A stretch of DNA of 64,000 nt from an uncultured Mollicutes bacterium (GTDB taxonomy: Bacteria > Bacillota_I > Bacilli_A > RFN20 > CAG-826). The notes beneath the pieces are model-generated. The model was not told where the DNA came from. It worked only from the letters and a program-made list of their open reading frames with translations, and did not search any database. Positions within the stretch are counted from its first letter, which is position 1; each line of letters begins with the position of its first letter. Positions 1 through 7,978 of the stretch are shown here, one piece after another. The stretch spans positions 1 to 64,000 of the forward strand of contig UQFN01000004.1 of NCBI GenBank assembly GCA_900540365.1, given 5' to 3'. Both the position numbers and the translations under genes were made by a program.

Positions 1-202
1 TAAAAAAGTGAAAGCGCAAGCTTCGAAAAAAGTATAAATTTAGGGTTTCACAGGGCTTTTAAAGGCTTTTTTTGGAAAATATAAGGTTTTTAATTATCAA
101 ATATTATTAAAAAACAAATCAAAAAATAATAAATCTTATTTATTATCCTGTGTATATTTGAAGTTAAAAAATGTATAATAAAAAACGCTTAGGAGATTAT
201 TT
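1..202. other. Intergenic region upstream of malQ
   Basis: No coding sequence is seen in these 202 bases. The first bases could be the tail of an upstream gene outside the window. Around 33-80 there is a weak resemblance to the dispersed repeat found elsewhere here (TTTAGGGTTTCAC followed by GGCTTTT), too degenerate to call. The rest is A/T-rich and leads into the malQ promoter. Confidence 0.5.
151..179 (+). promoter_or_regulatory. Candidate malQ promoter
   Basis: A consensus -10 box TATAAT lies at 174-179. The sequence 17 nt upstream (TGTATA, 151-156) is a poor -35. The predicted start near 186 leaves a short leader with AGGAG at 191-195 before ATG 203. A weak cre-like core (ACGCTTA) sits at the transcription start but misses both outer positions, so catabolite control is only a possibility. 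Confidence 0.45.
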
Positions 203-1654
203 ATGAGAAGTAATGGAATTTTATGTGCTATCTCTTCTTTGCCATCAAAATATGGTGTCGGTGATTTAGGTTATCCTAGTTATCAATTTGCTAAAGAATT
301 AAAAGAAGCAGGAATTAAATACTGGCAAATATTGCCTTTAAATCCTACTGATGTAGTTAATTCACCTTATGCTTCTGAGTGTGACTTAGGTATAGATTAC
401 GTTTACGTTTCATTAGAGTTATTAAAAGAAGAAGGATATTTAAAAAATATTAAAAAGTTTGCTTATAATGAAGAAAGAGTTAATTACCGTGAGGTAAGAG
501 CTTTTAAAGATTATTACTTAAGAAAAGCATTTAAAAATCAAAATGATTTAGAAAATAGTGATTATTTAAATTTTGTAAGTGATAATCCATGGGTTAAAAA
601 GTATGCTTTGTTTAAAATTCTATCAAAAAAATATCATGGTGCAGTTCCTTACGAATGGAAGAAAAAAGATCGTGATTTGTTTTATAAAGATAAGAAATTT
701 AGTCAAAAAGATATAAAAGAAATGAATTTTGCTATGTGGGTTCAATTTATTCTAAATAAACAATTGAACTTGCTTAAAAAAGTTTTAAAAGAAAATGAAG
801 TCATTTTAATTGGAGATATTCCATTTTATGTTGGATTAAATAGTAGTGATTTTATTGCTAATATCGATAATTTTGTTACTGATGAGAATGATTGTCCTTC
901 ACTTGTAGCAGGTGTACCTCCAGATTATTTTTCTCCGCTTGGACAATTATGGGGAAATCCTATTTATGATGTTAAATTCATGAAAGAAGATAATTATTCT
1001 TTTTTCTTAAATAGAATTAGATCTGCTCTTAAAAAATATGATGTTTTAAGACTTGATCATTTTAGAGCTTTTGATACTTATTATGAAGTTCCGTTCGGTT
1101 CAGAAAACGCTGTTAATGGTAAGTGGAAAAATGGCTTAGGAAGTGAATTTTTTGATATTTTAAAAGAAGAAAATTTACTTGATAGAATCATTGTAGAAGA
1201 TTTAGGTGATGTTTTCCCTTCAGTTTATCAATTAAGAGATAAATATAATTTACCAGGAATGAATATTATTCAATTTACAATGTTTGATAAGAAATTTGAT
1301 TATATTGAAAATCAAGTAATTTATACTGGAACTCATGATAATGATACAATTGTTGGTTTTTATAAAAAGATGAGTAATGAAGATAAAGAATTATTAAAAA
1401 TTAAATTCCGTTATGAAAATATTGATGCAAAATTAAAAACTAACATGAAGTTTATTGAATTTGCTTTTAAACAAGATGCTTATTTAGTTATTGTTCCTGT
1501 ACAAGATTACTTAGGGCTTTCAAATAAATATCGTATGAATGTTCCAGGAATTGGTAAAGAAGGGGCAAACTGGGGTTATAGGTTATCTTCTTTTAAAGAT
1601 TTTGAAAAAGTTATTCCTGAAATTAAAAAATTAATTAAAAAATATAATCGATGA
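203..1654 (+). CDS. malQ: 4-alpha-glucanotransferase (amylomaltase)
   Basis: Transfers alpha-1,4-glucan segments between maltodextrins and glucose in the cytoplasm, in glycogen or maltodextrin metabolism. The protein is 483 aa, normal for GH77 bacterial enzymes. The GH77 catalytic residues are visible: nucleophile Asp285 in VLRLDHFRAF, acid/base Glu332 in IIVEDLG, and Asp379 in YTGTHDND. The N-terminus GILCAISSLPSKYGVGDLG is typical. The start at 203 is supported by AGGAG 8 nt upstream. Its TGA stop overlaps the rimO ATG (ATGA), so the two are translationally coupled although functionally unrelated. This TGA is one of the few in the window and shows that UGA is a stop codon. A phosphoglucomutase lies at 9579. 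Confidence 0.95.
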   Translation: MRSNGILCAISSLPSKYGVGDLGYPSYQFAKELKEAGIKYWQILPLNPTDVVNSPYASECDLGIDYVYVSLELLKEEGYLKNIKKFAYNEERVNYREVRAFKDYYLRKAFKNQNDLENSDYLNFVSDNPWVKKYALFKILSKKYHGAVPYEWKKKDRDLFYKDKKFSQKDIKEMNFAMWVQFILNKQLNLLKKVLKENEVILIGDIPFYVGLNSSDFIANIDNFVTDENDCPSLVAGVPPDYFSPLGQLWGNPIYDVKFMKEDNYSFFLNRIRSALKKYDVLRLDHFRAFDTYYEVPFGSENAVNGKWKNGLGSEFFDILKEENLLDRIIVEDLGDVFPSVYQLRDKYNLPGMNIIQFTMFDKKFDYIENQVIYTGTHDNDTIVGFYKKMSNEDKELLKIKFRYENIDAKLKTNMKFIEFAFKQDAYLVIVPVQDYLGLSNKYRMNVPGIGKEGANWGYRLSSFKDFEKVIPEIKKLIKKYNR

Positions 1655-2955
1655 TTAATGTTAGTTTAATAAATTTAGGTTGTGCTAAAAATCAAGTTGA
1701 TAGTGAAGCAATTTTATCTTTATTTGATGATAAAGAGAATTTTTCTATTGTTACTGATTTAGATTGTGCTAATGTAATAATTTTAAATACTTGCGCCTTT
1801 ATTCATGATGCTGAAACTGAATCTTTTAATTTTATTAATGATTTAAAAGAATATAAAAATAAAGATACAAAAATTGTAGTTGTAGGTTGTTTAGTTGAAA
1901 AATATCATGATTTATTAAAAAAGAAGTACCCATATGTTGATATTTTTGTAGGATTTAAAGATTTTTTAAATTTACCTTCTTTAATATCTAATTTAATTAA
2001 GCAAAAAATTAATAAACCATATTCTGTCTTTTCTCGAATTGATGAACCGTCAAGTTTTTCAACATATATTAAGATTAGTGAAGGATGTAATCATAATTGC
2101 GGATACTGTATAATTCCTTTACTTAGAGGAAAATATTATTCTTATCCATTTGAAGACATTGTAAATTATGTTAAAAATTCGATTAGTAAAGGAATTAAAG
2201 AATTTACAATTATAGCTCAAGATACTTCATATTATGGGAAAGATTTTAAGGACAATTCTAAAAATATTTCATATTTATTAAAAACTTTAGATGATTTAGA
2301 AGGAATCGAATTTATTCGTGTTTTATATTTATATCCAAATGAAGTTGATGATGAATTTATAGCTACAGTCAAAAATAGTAAGCACGTCGTTCCATATTTC
2401 GATTTGCCAATTCAACATGCTTCAACAAAGATGCTTAAATTAATGAATCGAAATGACACATATGAATCTTTAATTTCTTTAGTTAAAAAGATTAAAAATA
2501 ATATTCCTGAAGCGATTTTGAGATCAACAATAATTGTTGGATATCCAAATGAGACAGAAGAAGATATCGATATTTTAAAAGAATTTTTATCAATTACTAA
2601 GTTTAATCATGTTGGTGTTTTCACTTTTTCAAATGAAAAAAATACTAAAGCTTATTCTTTAAATAATCATTTGGATGAAAAAACAAAAGAATTAAGAAAA
2701 ATGGAAATTATTCAACATCAAAAGAAAATAAGTTATAACTTGAATTTAGCAATGGTTGGTAAAAGTTATAAAGCAATCGTAACTGATCAAGTAGATGAAA
2801 ACACTTATTTAGTTAGAACTTCATTTAATGCTCCTGATGATATTGATGGAGACGTCTACTTAAAAACAACTGAAAAATTATTACTAGGTGATGTAGTAAA
2901 GGTAAAAGTAACTGATGCCTATGTTTATGATTTATATACTATTTTAGAAAAATAG
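1651..2955 (+). CDS. rimO: Ribosomal protein S12 methylthiotransferase RimO
   Basis: Radical SAM enzyme that adds a methylthio group to an aspartate of ribosomal protein S12. The 434 aa fit the family. The MTTase N-domain has Cys11 (LGCAKNQVDSE), Cys48 and Cys80, ligands of the auxiliary 4Fe-4S cluster. The radical SAM CX3CX2C motif is Cys146, Cys150 and Cys153 (GCNHNCGYC). A C-terminal TRAM domain covers about 370-434. The LGCAKNQVDSE start separates it from the tRNA enzyme MiaB. Its substrate rpsL is also in the window at 28508. It overlaps malQ by 4 nt. Its TAG stop forms part of a dispersed-repeat copy. Confidence 0.93.
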   Translation: MINVSLINLGCAKNQVDSEAILSLFDDKENFSIVTDLDCANVIILNTCAFIHDAETESFNFINDLKEYKNKDTKIVVVGCLVEKYHDLLKKKYPYVDIFVGFKDFLNLPSLISNLIKQKINKPYSVFSRIDEPSSFSTYIKISEGCNHNCGYCIIPLLRGKYYSYPFEDIVNYVKNSISKGIKEFTIIAQDTSYYGKDFKDNSKNISYLLKTLDDLEGIEFIRVLYLYPNEVDDEFIATVKNSKHVVPYFDLPIQHASTKMLKLMNRNDTYESLISLVKKIKNNIPEAILRSTIIVGYPNETEEDIDILKEFLSITKFNHVGVFTFSNEKNTKAYSLNNHLDEKTKELRKMEIIQHQKKISYNLNLAMVGKSYKAIVTDQVDENTYLVRTSFNAPDDIDGDVYLKTTEKLLLGDVVKVKVTDAYVYDLYTILEK

Positions 2956-2995
2956 TTGAGTTTTAGATACTTTTTTATAAAATAAAGACATTTTA
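2950..2995 (+). repeat. Dispersed repeat, copy A
   Basis: Begins inside the rimO stop codon: AATAGTTGAGTTTT, then ACTTTTTTATAAAATAAAG and ACATTTT. It aligns over its full length with copy C at 40808. See the finding on the dispersed repeat. Confidence 0.65.
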
Positions 2996-3018
2996 TATAT
3001 GAAAATAAAGAAATATCT

Positions 3019-3073
3019 ATTTATACATTTTTATATGTATAAATTGATATCTTAATTTTAAAAGTGCTATAAT
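3019..3073 (+). promoter_or_regulatory. eno promoter with abutting inverted repeat
   Basis: -35 TTGATA (3044-3049), 18-nt spacer, -10 TATAAT (3068-3073) preceded by TGC, an extended -10. A perfect 10-bp inverted repeat, ATTTATACAT (3019-3028) and ATGTATAAAT (3035-3044), ends on the first base of the -35 and could be a regulator site. Predicted transcription start is near 3080, with AAGGAG before ATG 3098. Confidence 0.75.
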
Positions 3074-3097
3074 CTTATTGTTAATAAGGAGATTAAT

Positions 3098-4396
3098 ATG
3101 ACAGAAATTATTGATATTTATGCTCGTGAAGTTCTTGACTCACGTGGAAATCCTACTGTTGAAGTCGAAGTTACCTTAGACAGCGGTGTTGTTGGAAGAG
3201 CTATTGTTCCAAGTGGCGCATCAACTGGAGAAAGGGAAGCTTTAGAGTTAAGAGATGGAGATAAAAAAAGATTTTTAGGGAAAGGCGTTTTAAAAGCTGT
3301 TGATAATGTTAATAACGTTATTGCTCCAGAATTAGTTGGCTTATATGCTGATGATCAAGTTGCAATTGATAATGCTTTATTAAAATTAGATGGCACACCT
3401 TTTAAGAAAAAATTAGGTGCTAATGCAATGTTAGGTGTTTCATTAGCATGTGCAAGAGCTGCTGCTGAAGCTTATGGATTACCACTTTATAGATATTTAG
3501 GTGGAGTAAATGCAAAAGTTTTACCAGTTCCAATGATGAATGTTATTAATGGTGGAGCTCATGCTGATTCTACTGTTGATTTCCAAGAATTCTTCATCAT
3601 TCCTGCTGGATTTGATACATTCCATGAAGCATTAAGAGCTGGTGTTGAAACATTCCATCATTTAAAGAATGTATTAAAAGCTAGAGGTTATGTCACTAGT
3701 GTTGGTGATGAAGGTGGATTTGCTCCAAGTTGTAAAGGTGGAAATACTGAACCTCTTGAAATGATCGTTGAAGCTATTAAAGCTGCTGGATATGAACCAG
3801 GAAAACAAATTTTCTTGGGAATGGATGTTGCTGCTAGTGAATTCTACAATCCAGATACTAAAAAATATGATTTAAAGAAGAGCGGTCAAGGTACAAAAAC
3901 AAGCGAAGAAATGATTGCTTGGTATGAAGAAATGTGTAGTAAATTCCCAATTATTACTATTGAAGACGGCTTAGGTGAAAGAGACTGGGAAGGTTGGAAA
4001 AAATTAACTGATGAATTAGGAAACAAAATTCAATTAGTTGGTGACGATTTATTTGTTACAAACCCATCAATCTTAGCTGAAGGTATTAAAAAAGGAATTG
4101 CTAATTCAATCTTAATTAAAGTCAATCAAATTGGTACTTTAACCGAAACTTTAGATGCTATTAGAATGGCTCAAATTAATGGCTACACTACAATGGTTTC
4201 TCATAGAAGTGGTGAAACTGAAGATACAACAATTGCTGATTTATCAGTAGCTGTAAATGCTAGCCAAATCAAAACCGGTAGTGCTTCAAGAACTGATAGA
4301 ATGGCCAAATACAATCAATTATTAAGAATTGAAGATGAACTTGGCGATCAAGCAGTTTATGAAGGATTAAGAGCATTTAAAAAATATAGATTCTAA
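3098..4396 (+). CDS. eno: Enolase
   Basis: Converts 2-phosphoglycerate to phosphoenolpyruvate in glycolysis; also a common RNA degradosome partner in Bacilli. The 432 aa are full length. Visible signatures are the N-terminal EVLDSRGNPTVEVEV, the SGASTGEREALELRDGD loop, VGDEGGFAPS, the metal-site stretch IEDGLGERDW and the C-terminal SHRSGETEDTTIADL. AAGGAG precedes the ATG. It is a single-gene transcript: its own extended -10 promoter lies upstream and a strong intrinsic terminator follows. Codon use is noticeably cleaner than in neighbours, as expected for a highly expressed gene. Confidence 0.98.
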   Translation: MTEIIDIYAREVLDSRGNPTVEVEVTLDSGVVGRAIVPSGASTGEREALELRDGDKKRFLGKGVLKAVDNVNNVIAPELVGLYADDQVAIDNALLKLDGTPFKKKLGANAMLGVSLACARAAAEAYGLPLYRYLGGVNAKVLPVPMMNVINGGAHADSTVDFQEFFIIPAGFDTFHEALRAGVETFHHLKNVLKARGYVTSVGDEGGFAPSCKGGNTEPLEMIVEAIKAAGYEPGKQIFLGMDVAASEFYNPDTKKYDLKKSGQGTKTSEEMIAWYEEMCSKFPIITIEDGLGERDWEGWKKLTDELGNKIQLVGDDLFVTNPSILAEGIKKGIANSILIKVNQIGTLTETLDAIRMAQINGYTTMVSHRSGETEDTTIADLSVAVNASQIKTGSASRTDRMAKYNQLLRIEDELGDQAVYEGLRAFKKYRF

Positions 4397-4412
4397 ATAA
4401 AAGTTTTAATTA

Positions 4413-4439
4413 AAAAGGTGAGAACACTCGCCTTTTTTT
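4413..4439 (+). terminator. Intrinsic terminator after eno
   Basis: Stem AAAAGGTGAG (4413-4422) and CTCGCCTTTT (4427-4436) with AACA loop and one G-U pair, then a T-run. Confidence 0.9.
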
Positions 4440-4448
4440 ATACATTTC

Positions 4449-4476
4449 TTTACTATTTATTCTAAAAGTATATAAT
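4449..4476 (+). promoter_or_regulatory. Promoter giving a probably leaderless transcript
   Basis: -35 TTTACT (4449-4454), 16-nt spacer, -10 TATAAT (4471-4476). The start codon at 4484 is only 7 nt beyond the -10 and there is no Shine-Dalgarno, so transcription should begin at or next to the ATG. Confidence 0.65.
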
Positions 4477-4483
4477 ATTTTTC

Positions 4484-5122
4484 ATGAAGTTCAAAAGACA
4501 TTTAGTTACAAGAAAAAATTTAGCAAATCTTGGCATTATTGTTTCAACAATTTTTCTTTTGTCACAAATTTTTGAAATGATTTTAAGTGCTTTTGTTTAC
4601 GACTATTATTCAATAAATAATATAAGTGATTTAATTTTTGATTGTTTTACCCTAGTTTTTTATTTAATTGTTATTAATAATTTTATTAAGTGCAAGGATA
4701 ATTTATTTTTTGGCTTTTATTCAATTCTTTTATTAATAATTTCTAATTATATTTTGCCTTTAATAACAAGTATCATTTCAGGGGCGCTACAATTATTAAT
4801 TATTATTCCATCTATCACAAGTGCAATAGCGGTCGTTTATTTTATATTTTTATGTATTGAAAACAAAAAAAGAACTCCTAAATCAGTAAAATGGCTAAAA
4901 ATAATTGGTATTATATTTGCTTTATTAAGTATTGCTTATGGAATATTTTTACTTGTAGATACAATTCAATCTTTTATGTTATTAGCTGATAGTGGCTATA
5001 TAGATATAAAAAATGTTTTTAGTTTAATTGTTTATTTAATATTTTGTTTAAATATGATTATTGGGCAACCTTTAATTTTTGGCTTTTATCCTTTTGTTTT
5101 ATATAAAGAAAGATATTTATAA
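4484..5122 (+). CDS. Integral membrane protein of unknown function
   Basis: 212 aa, strongly hydrophobic, with about five or six predicted membrane segments (roughly residues 14-37, 45-62, 70-95, 100-122, 137-158 and 175-200) separated by short charged stretches such as CIENKKRTPKSVKW. No enzyme motif is recognised and no family is assigned. Membrane location is inferred from composition only. It stands alone between the eno terminator and its own bidirectional terminator. The ATG at 4484 has no Shine-Dalgarno; the -10 box 7 nt upstream suggests leaderless translation. Confidence 0.75.
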   Translation: MKFKRHLVTRKNLANLGIIVSTIFLLSQIFEMILSAFVYDYYSINNISDLIFDCFTLVFYLIVINNFIKCKDNLFFGFYSILLLIISNYILPLITSIISGALQLLIIIPSITSAIAVVYFIFLCIENKKRTPKSVKWLKIIGIIFALLSIAYGIFLLVDTIQSFMLLADSGYIDIKNVFSLIVYLIFCLNMIIGQPLIFGFYPFVLYKERYL

Positions 5123-5124
5123 AA

Positions 5125-5144
5125 AAAAGTCCTATCGGACTTTT
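5125..5144. terminator. Bidirectional terminator
   Basis: AAAAGTCC (5125-5132), TATC loop, GGACTTTT (5137-5144), with A and T runs on both sides. It serves the membrane protein gene on + and the 46-aa gene on -. The stop of the latter (5143-5145) overlaps the stem. Confidence 0.85.
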
Positions 5145-5283
5145 ATTTAATACTTGTAAAATCGCTATATCTTACAATATCTTCAACAAAATTTTCTAAC
5201 CCTTTAAAATTACTAGAATGCGTTTTGTTTGAAGAAGTTGTATCATGGCGATTTCTAAATATTGACTTAATAATTCTTGCCAT
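5143..5283 (-). CDS. Small protein gene (46 aa), unknown function
   Basis: Short reading frame: ATG at 5283-5281, TAA at 5145-5143, 46 aa. The product is polar and basic at the N-terminus (MARIIKSIFRNRHD), then Ser/Asn-rich, then an amphipathic, acidic end (GLENFVEDIVRYSDF). There is no signal peptide or membrane segment. Support for a real gene is strong: AAGGAGG lies 8 nt before the ATG, a consensus promoter (TTGACA, 17 nt, TATTAT) lies upstream, a stem-loop lies at the predicted 5' end, and an intrinsic terminator follows. A perfect cre match lies just upstream of the -35. I do not recognise the family. Confidence 0.75.
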   Translation of the reverse strand: MARIIKSIFRNRHDTTSSNKTHSSNFKGLENFVEDIVRYSDFTSIK

Positions 5284-5303
5284 AATTTAACCTCCTTTTT
5301 TGT

Positions 5304-5331
5304 TAACTTTTAATGGGCTAATTAAAAGTTA
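5304..5331 (-). promoter_or_regulatory. 5'-end stem-loop or operator of the 46-aa gene
   Basis: Perfect 11-bp inverted repeat, TAACTTTTAAT (5304-5314) and ATTAAAAGTTA (5321-5331), spacer GGGCTA. On the minus strand it starts at about +1 of the predicted transcript. It could be an mRNA-protecting hairpin or a repressor site. Confidence 0.6.
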
Positions 5332-5338
5332 GTTCTTA

Positions 5339-5367
5339 ATAATATTCACTAAATAAATTAATGTCAA
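5339..5367 (-). promoter_or_regulatory. Promoter of the 46-aa gene
   Basis: Read on the minus strand: -35 TTGACA (5367-5362), exactly 17 nt, -10 TATTAT (5344-5339). It is one of the best sigma-A promoters in the window. Confidence 0.8.
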
Positions 5368-5379
5368 ATATATTTTTAA

Positions 5380-5393
5380 TGAAAACGCTTACA
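5380..5393. promoter_or_regulatory. cre site (CcpA binding)
   Basis: TGAAAACGCTTACA matches all fixed positions of the cre consensus TGWAANCGNTNWCA. It lies about 12 nt upstream of the minus-strand -35 at 5362-5367, centred near -55 relative to the predicted start. That is where CcpA activates in known cases such as ackA. It is also about 150 nt upstream of hpf on the plus strand. No ccpA gene is in the window. Confidence 0.75.
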
Positions 5394-5495
5394 AAATTTT
5401 TTTTGAATTATTTGCAATTTTTTTAATCTATCTTATTATTAAAAAATAAATACTGAAATTTTAGTATTTATAATGCTTAAAATTACTTTTTAATT

Positions 5496-5531
5496 TATAA
5501 TATAAGTAAAGATAGCATCATAGAAAGGAGA
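5496..5531 (+). promoter_or_regulatory. hpf -10 box and ribosome binding site
   Basis: -10 TATAAT at 5496-5501 with no convincing -35. AAAGGAG at about 5524-5530 precedes ATG 5536. Upstream, 5394-5495 is A/T-rich with nothing else recognised. Confidence 0.5.
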
Positions 5532-5535
5532 TAAT

Positions 5536-6090
5536 ATGAAATATCAAATTATTGGCAAAAACATTGATGTAACGGACGCGATTTCTAATGCAATTATTAA
5601 GAAATTATCAAAAATGGACAAATACTTTGATAAAAATGACGAAGTATCTTGTCGAGCTGTCGTAAGAAGCTATAAAAATGGCGCAAAAGTAGAAATTACT
5701 ATCTTCTCTAAAAACGTTACTTTTAGAGCAGAAGTAAAAGATAATGATCTTTATGCCGCAGTAGATTTATCAATTGATAAATTACTTGGTCAAATGCGCA
5801 AATTTAAAACACAAGTATTAAGAAAAAAAGCAAATAGAGAAAACTTAGGCGAAGCTTTATTATTAGATGAAATTGAAAGCGTCGCTAACGATGAAAAAGA
5901 AGAAATTGTACGTACAAAATCTTATTTATTAACTCCAATGAGCTTAGATGAAGCTATTGCTAGATTGGAAGCAGTTGGACACTCATTCTTTGTTTATCTA
6001 GATGAAGAAGATGAAAAAATAAGTGTTGTATATAAAAGAAATGAAGGCGGGTATGGGTTAATACAAGCTGAAAATAATATTGAAATGTAA
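5536..6090 (+). CDS. hpf: Ribosome hibernation promoting factor, long form
   Basis: Binds the ribosomal decoding region and dimerises 70S ribosomes into inactive 100S particles in slow growth. At 184 aa it is the two-domain long form usual in Firmicutes. The N-terminal S30AE domain covers about 1-100 (IIGKNIDVTDAI, LSKMDKYFD). A linker follows, and then the C-terminal dimerisation domain at about 125-180 (VRTKSYLLTPMSLDEAIARLE, HSFFVYLDEE). The ATG is set by AAAGGAG. A terminator follows directly. Control may involve the cre site at 5380, but that site is better placed for the divergent small gene. Confidence 0.95.
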   Translation: MKYQIIGKNIDVTDAISNAIIKKLSKMDKYFDKNDEVSCRAVVRSYKNGAKVEITIFSKNVTFRAEVKDNDLYAAVDLSIDKLLGQMRKFKTQVLRKKANRENLGEALLLDEIESVANDEKEEIVRTKSYLLTPMSLDEAIARLEAVGHSFFVYLDEEDEKISVVYKRNEGGYGLIQAENNIEM

Positions 6091-6108
6091 TTAATTAATT
6101 TATAAAAT

Positions 6109-6135
6109 AACTTACACGATAGTGTAAGTTTTTTT
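6109..6135 (+). terminator. Intrinsic terminator after hpf
   Basis: AACTTACAC (6109-6117), GATA loop, GTGTAAGTT (6122-6130), then T-run to 6135. The next gene's ATG begins at the next base. Confidence 0.85.
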
Positions 6136-6960
6136 ATGAAAATTTTAGCTACAGATTTAGATGGAACATTATTTTATCCCAAAGATAAAAAAGAAATGAT
6201 TTGTAAAGAAAATCTTACTTTTGTAAGGGATTTTATCGATCAAGGTAATAAATTAGTAATCGTCACAGGGCGTTCATTAGCTTATTGTAAGCAAGTAGCT
6301 AGACGTATAAATCGTAATGTCACATTAGTTTGTTATAATGGAGCAATTATTAACGAAGATGATGTTGACATTTATGATTTTTCTATTCCTAATAATTTGG
6401 CAAAAGAAATAATTAATCAGGGTTTTGAAAGTACAAAAATTAAAGGTGCTTTTATTATGACTGAAAATGGCGTATTTGTTAGGACAAGATCAAATAATAT
6501 TCTTTTTAGAAGAATTTCTGAATTATTTTATGAATCGCAAAAAGTTTATGCTGAAAAATTTAATATTGATCCAAAATCTTATGAATATGAATTAAATTTT
6601 GGGAAAATTCATAAAATTATGTTTTTCTTTGGCATTATGCCAAAAAGCAAAAGTAATGCGCGAGAATATAATAAAATTCTTCGCGAAGAATATGAATTTA
6701 TGGAATCTTCATGGTCAAATAATGCTATTGAAATAACAAATAGACAATGTTCGAAAGGAAATGCAATCTTAAAGTATATTTGTATTAAAGGCATTTCTAA
6801 AGAAGATGTTTATGTTGTTGGTGATAGCGGAAATGATATTTCAATGTTTAAAGAATTTAAAGAAAATAGCTTTTGTATGAGTCATGCACATCGTGTTGTT
6901 AAAAAATATTCTAATAATATTATTGATAAATTTGTTGACTTAAAAAAATGGCTTTTTTAA
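6136..6960 (+). CDS. Cof-type HAD-IIB family phosphatase
   Basis: Haloacid-dehalogenase superfamily hydrolase of the Cof/YidA group, likely a sugar-phosphate or FMN phosphatase; the substrate cannot be told. Motif I is ILATDLDGTLF (nucleophile Asp7), motif II is VTGRS, motif III Lys is around 209-213, and motif IV is VVGDSGNDISMF. 274 aa is normal. The ATG comes immediately after the T-run of the hpf terminator, with no Shine-Dalgarno. Motif I is so close to the N-terminus that no later start is possible. Translation must depend on read-through or on an unrecognised promoter. It is one of three Cof-type HADs here (also 11286 and 36809). Confidence 0.88.
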   Translation: MKILATDLDGTLFYPKDKKEMICKENLTFVRDFIDQGNKLVIVTGRSLAYCKQVARRINRNVTLVCYNGAIINEDDVDIYDFSIPNNLAKEIINQGFESTKIKGAFIMTENGVFVRTRSNNILFRRISELFYESQKVYAEKFNIDPKSYEYELNFGKIHKIMFFFGIMPKSKSNAREYNKILREEYEFMESSWSNNAIEITNRQCSKGNAILKYICIKGISKEDVYVVGDSGNDISMFKEFKENSFCMSHAHRVVKKYSNNIIDKFVDLKKWLF

Positions 6961-6992
6961 GAAAAAACCTTGCAAATTCAAGATATTTTTTG
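6961..6992 (-). repeat. Dispersed repeat, copy G (minus)
   Basis: Reverse complement reads AATATCTTGAATTTGCAAGG followed by TTTTTT. It starts at the base after the HAD stop codon. A further partial copy (AATTGAGCGTTTTTTGG on the minus strand) lies at 7025-7048. Confidence 0.55.
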
Positions 6993-7042
6993 AGAATTAA
7001 GTATTAATTTTATATTTGAATAAGACCAAAAAACGCTCAATT

Positions 7043-7064
7043 ACATAATATTTTAATATTATGT
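7043..7064. promoter_or_regulatory. 22-bp palindrome upstream of the unknown gene pair
   Basis: Perfect 10-bp arms ACATAATATT and AATATTATGT with a TT centre. It lies 55 nt before the ATG at 7119, upstream of a TATAAT at 7091-7096. It could be an operator, or just A/T-rich symmetry. Confidence 0.45.
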
Positions 7065-7118
7065 AGTAAAATTTAAAAAAAATAGTAAAATATAATAGAA
7101 AAAAAGAGAGGACTAAAA

Positions 7119-7964
7119 ATGGAAATTATTGACAGAGTTATTGTTTCATTAATTTATTTTAACAGCTGCATTCGTGATACTTTAGAGTATGCTTTAAATA
7201 AAGAAACTTATGACAAAAAAGTTTATGAACACAAAAAGAATGTAATTACAAATGAATTAAAATCTGAAACTCCTTTAAAAGTATTCTTAGATAAACAAGG
7301 TGAAAATGGACAAAAAACAATTGAAAACATTAATACCTTTATTGAAGATTTTTATAGTGATGAATCAACTATAATTAAAAATGCTAATGATGGTTTAAGA
7401 GTTGATCATGCTCAAAATATTAAAATTTTAGAAGGTGTTATTCCACTACACGAAAATATTAATAGTATTGTTAGAATTCATGCTAATTATGCTAAACAAA
7501 ACAATATTGTAAACGATACTGTTGATAACTTAGTTATTGAAGATGAAAGATTTTATCGTGCAGTTGCTTTACTTACTTTAAGTGGTGAATTATTTAAACA
7601 ATTTGAAGAATATAACAAAGTTAGAAGAGAAGCTAAAGGTGAAAGAACCCCACAATCTAACTTTATCGAAAATGATTTAAATACTTTAGCAAAATTACTT
7701 ATGACAGTTAAACAAAATGCTACATGTAAAGATAGTCTTTATACTGATGCATGCGATGCAGTAGTTTTTGCTGTTGAAATGATGAATGGTAGAAGAGATC
7801 TTCCTCAAGGCAAGAACTTTGGACAAGTCTTTAACGAAGCTAGTCAAAAAGTTGCCGCTTTTGTTACAGATTCTGAAGCTAAATGGAAAGCTCTTTATTC
7901 TCCAGCTGTTAACGAATTAATTGCTGATGCAAAAAAAGCAGCTGAAGCAAAAGCTAATGCTTAA
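7119..7964 (+). CDS. Conserved-looking protein of unknown function
   Basis: 281 aa, soluble, mostly helical in composition, with no signal peptide or membrane segment. An N-terminal helix (MEIIDRVIVSLIYFNSCIRDTL) is followed by a lysine-rich coil and a long helical body, ending in an Ala/Lys tail (ADAKKAAEAKANA). I recognise no family. Codon use is regular and the gene is preceded by a GAGAGGA ribosome site, so it is surely coding. It lies 14 nt upstream of a two-segment membrane protein that has its own AAAAGG site, suggesting a two-gene operon. The pair may act at the membrane, but that is speculation. Confidence 0.7.
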   Translation: MEIIDRVIVSLIYFNSCIRDTLEYALNKETYDKKVYEHKKNVITNELKSETPLKVFLDKQGENGQKTIENINTFIEDFYSDESTIIKNANDGLRVDHAQNIKILEGVIPLHENINSIVRIHANYAKQNNIVNDTVDNLVIEDERFYRAVALLTLSGELFKQFEEYNKVRREAKGERTPQSNFIENDLNTLAKLLMTVKQNATCKDSLYTDACDAVVFAVEMMNGRRDLPQGKNFGQVFNEASQKVAAFVTDSEAKWKALYSPAVNELIADAKKAAEAKANA

Positions 7965-7978
7965 AAAAGGTAAATAAA

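Noticed and set aside
181..196. cre site before malQ
   Set aside because: Only the ACGCTTA core matches; both outer dinucleotides differ from the consensus.
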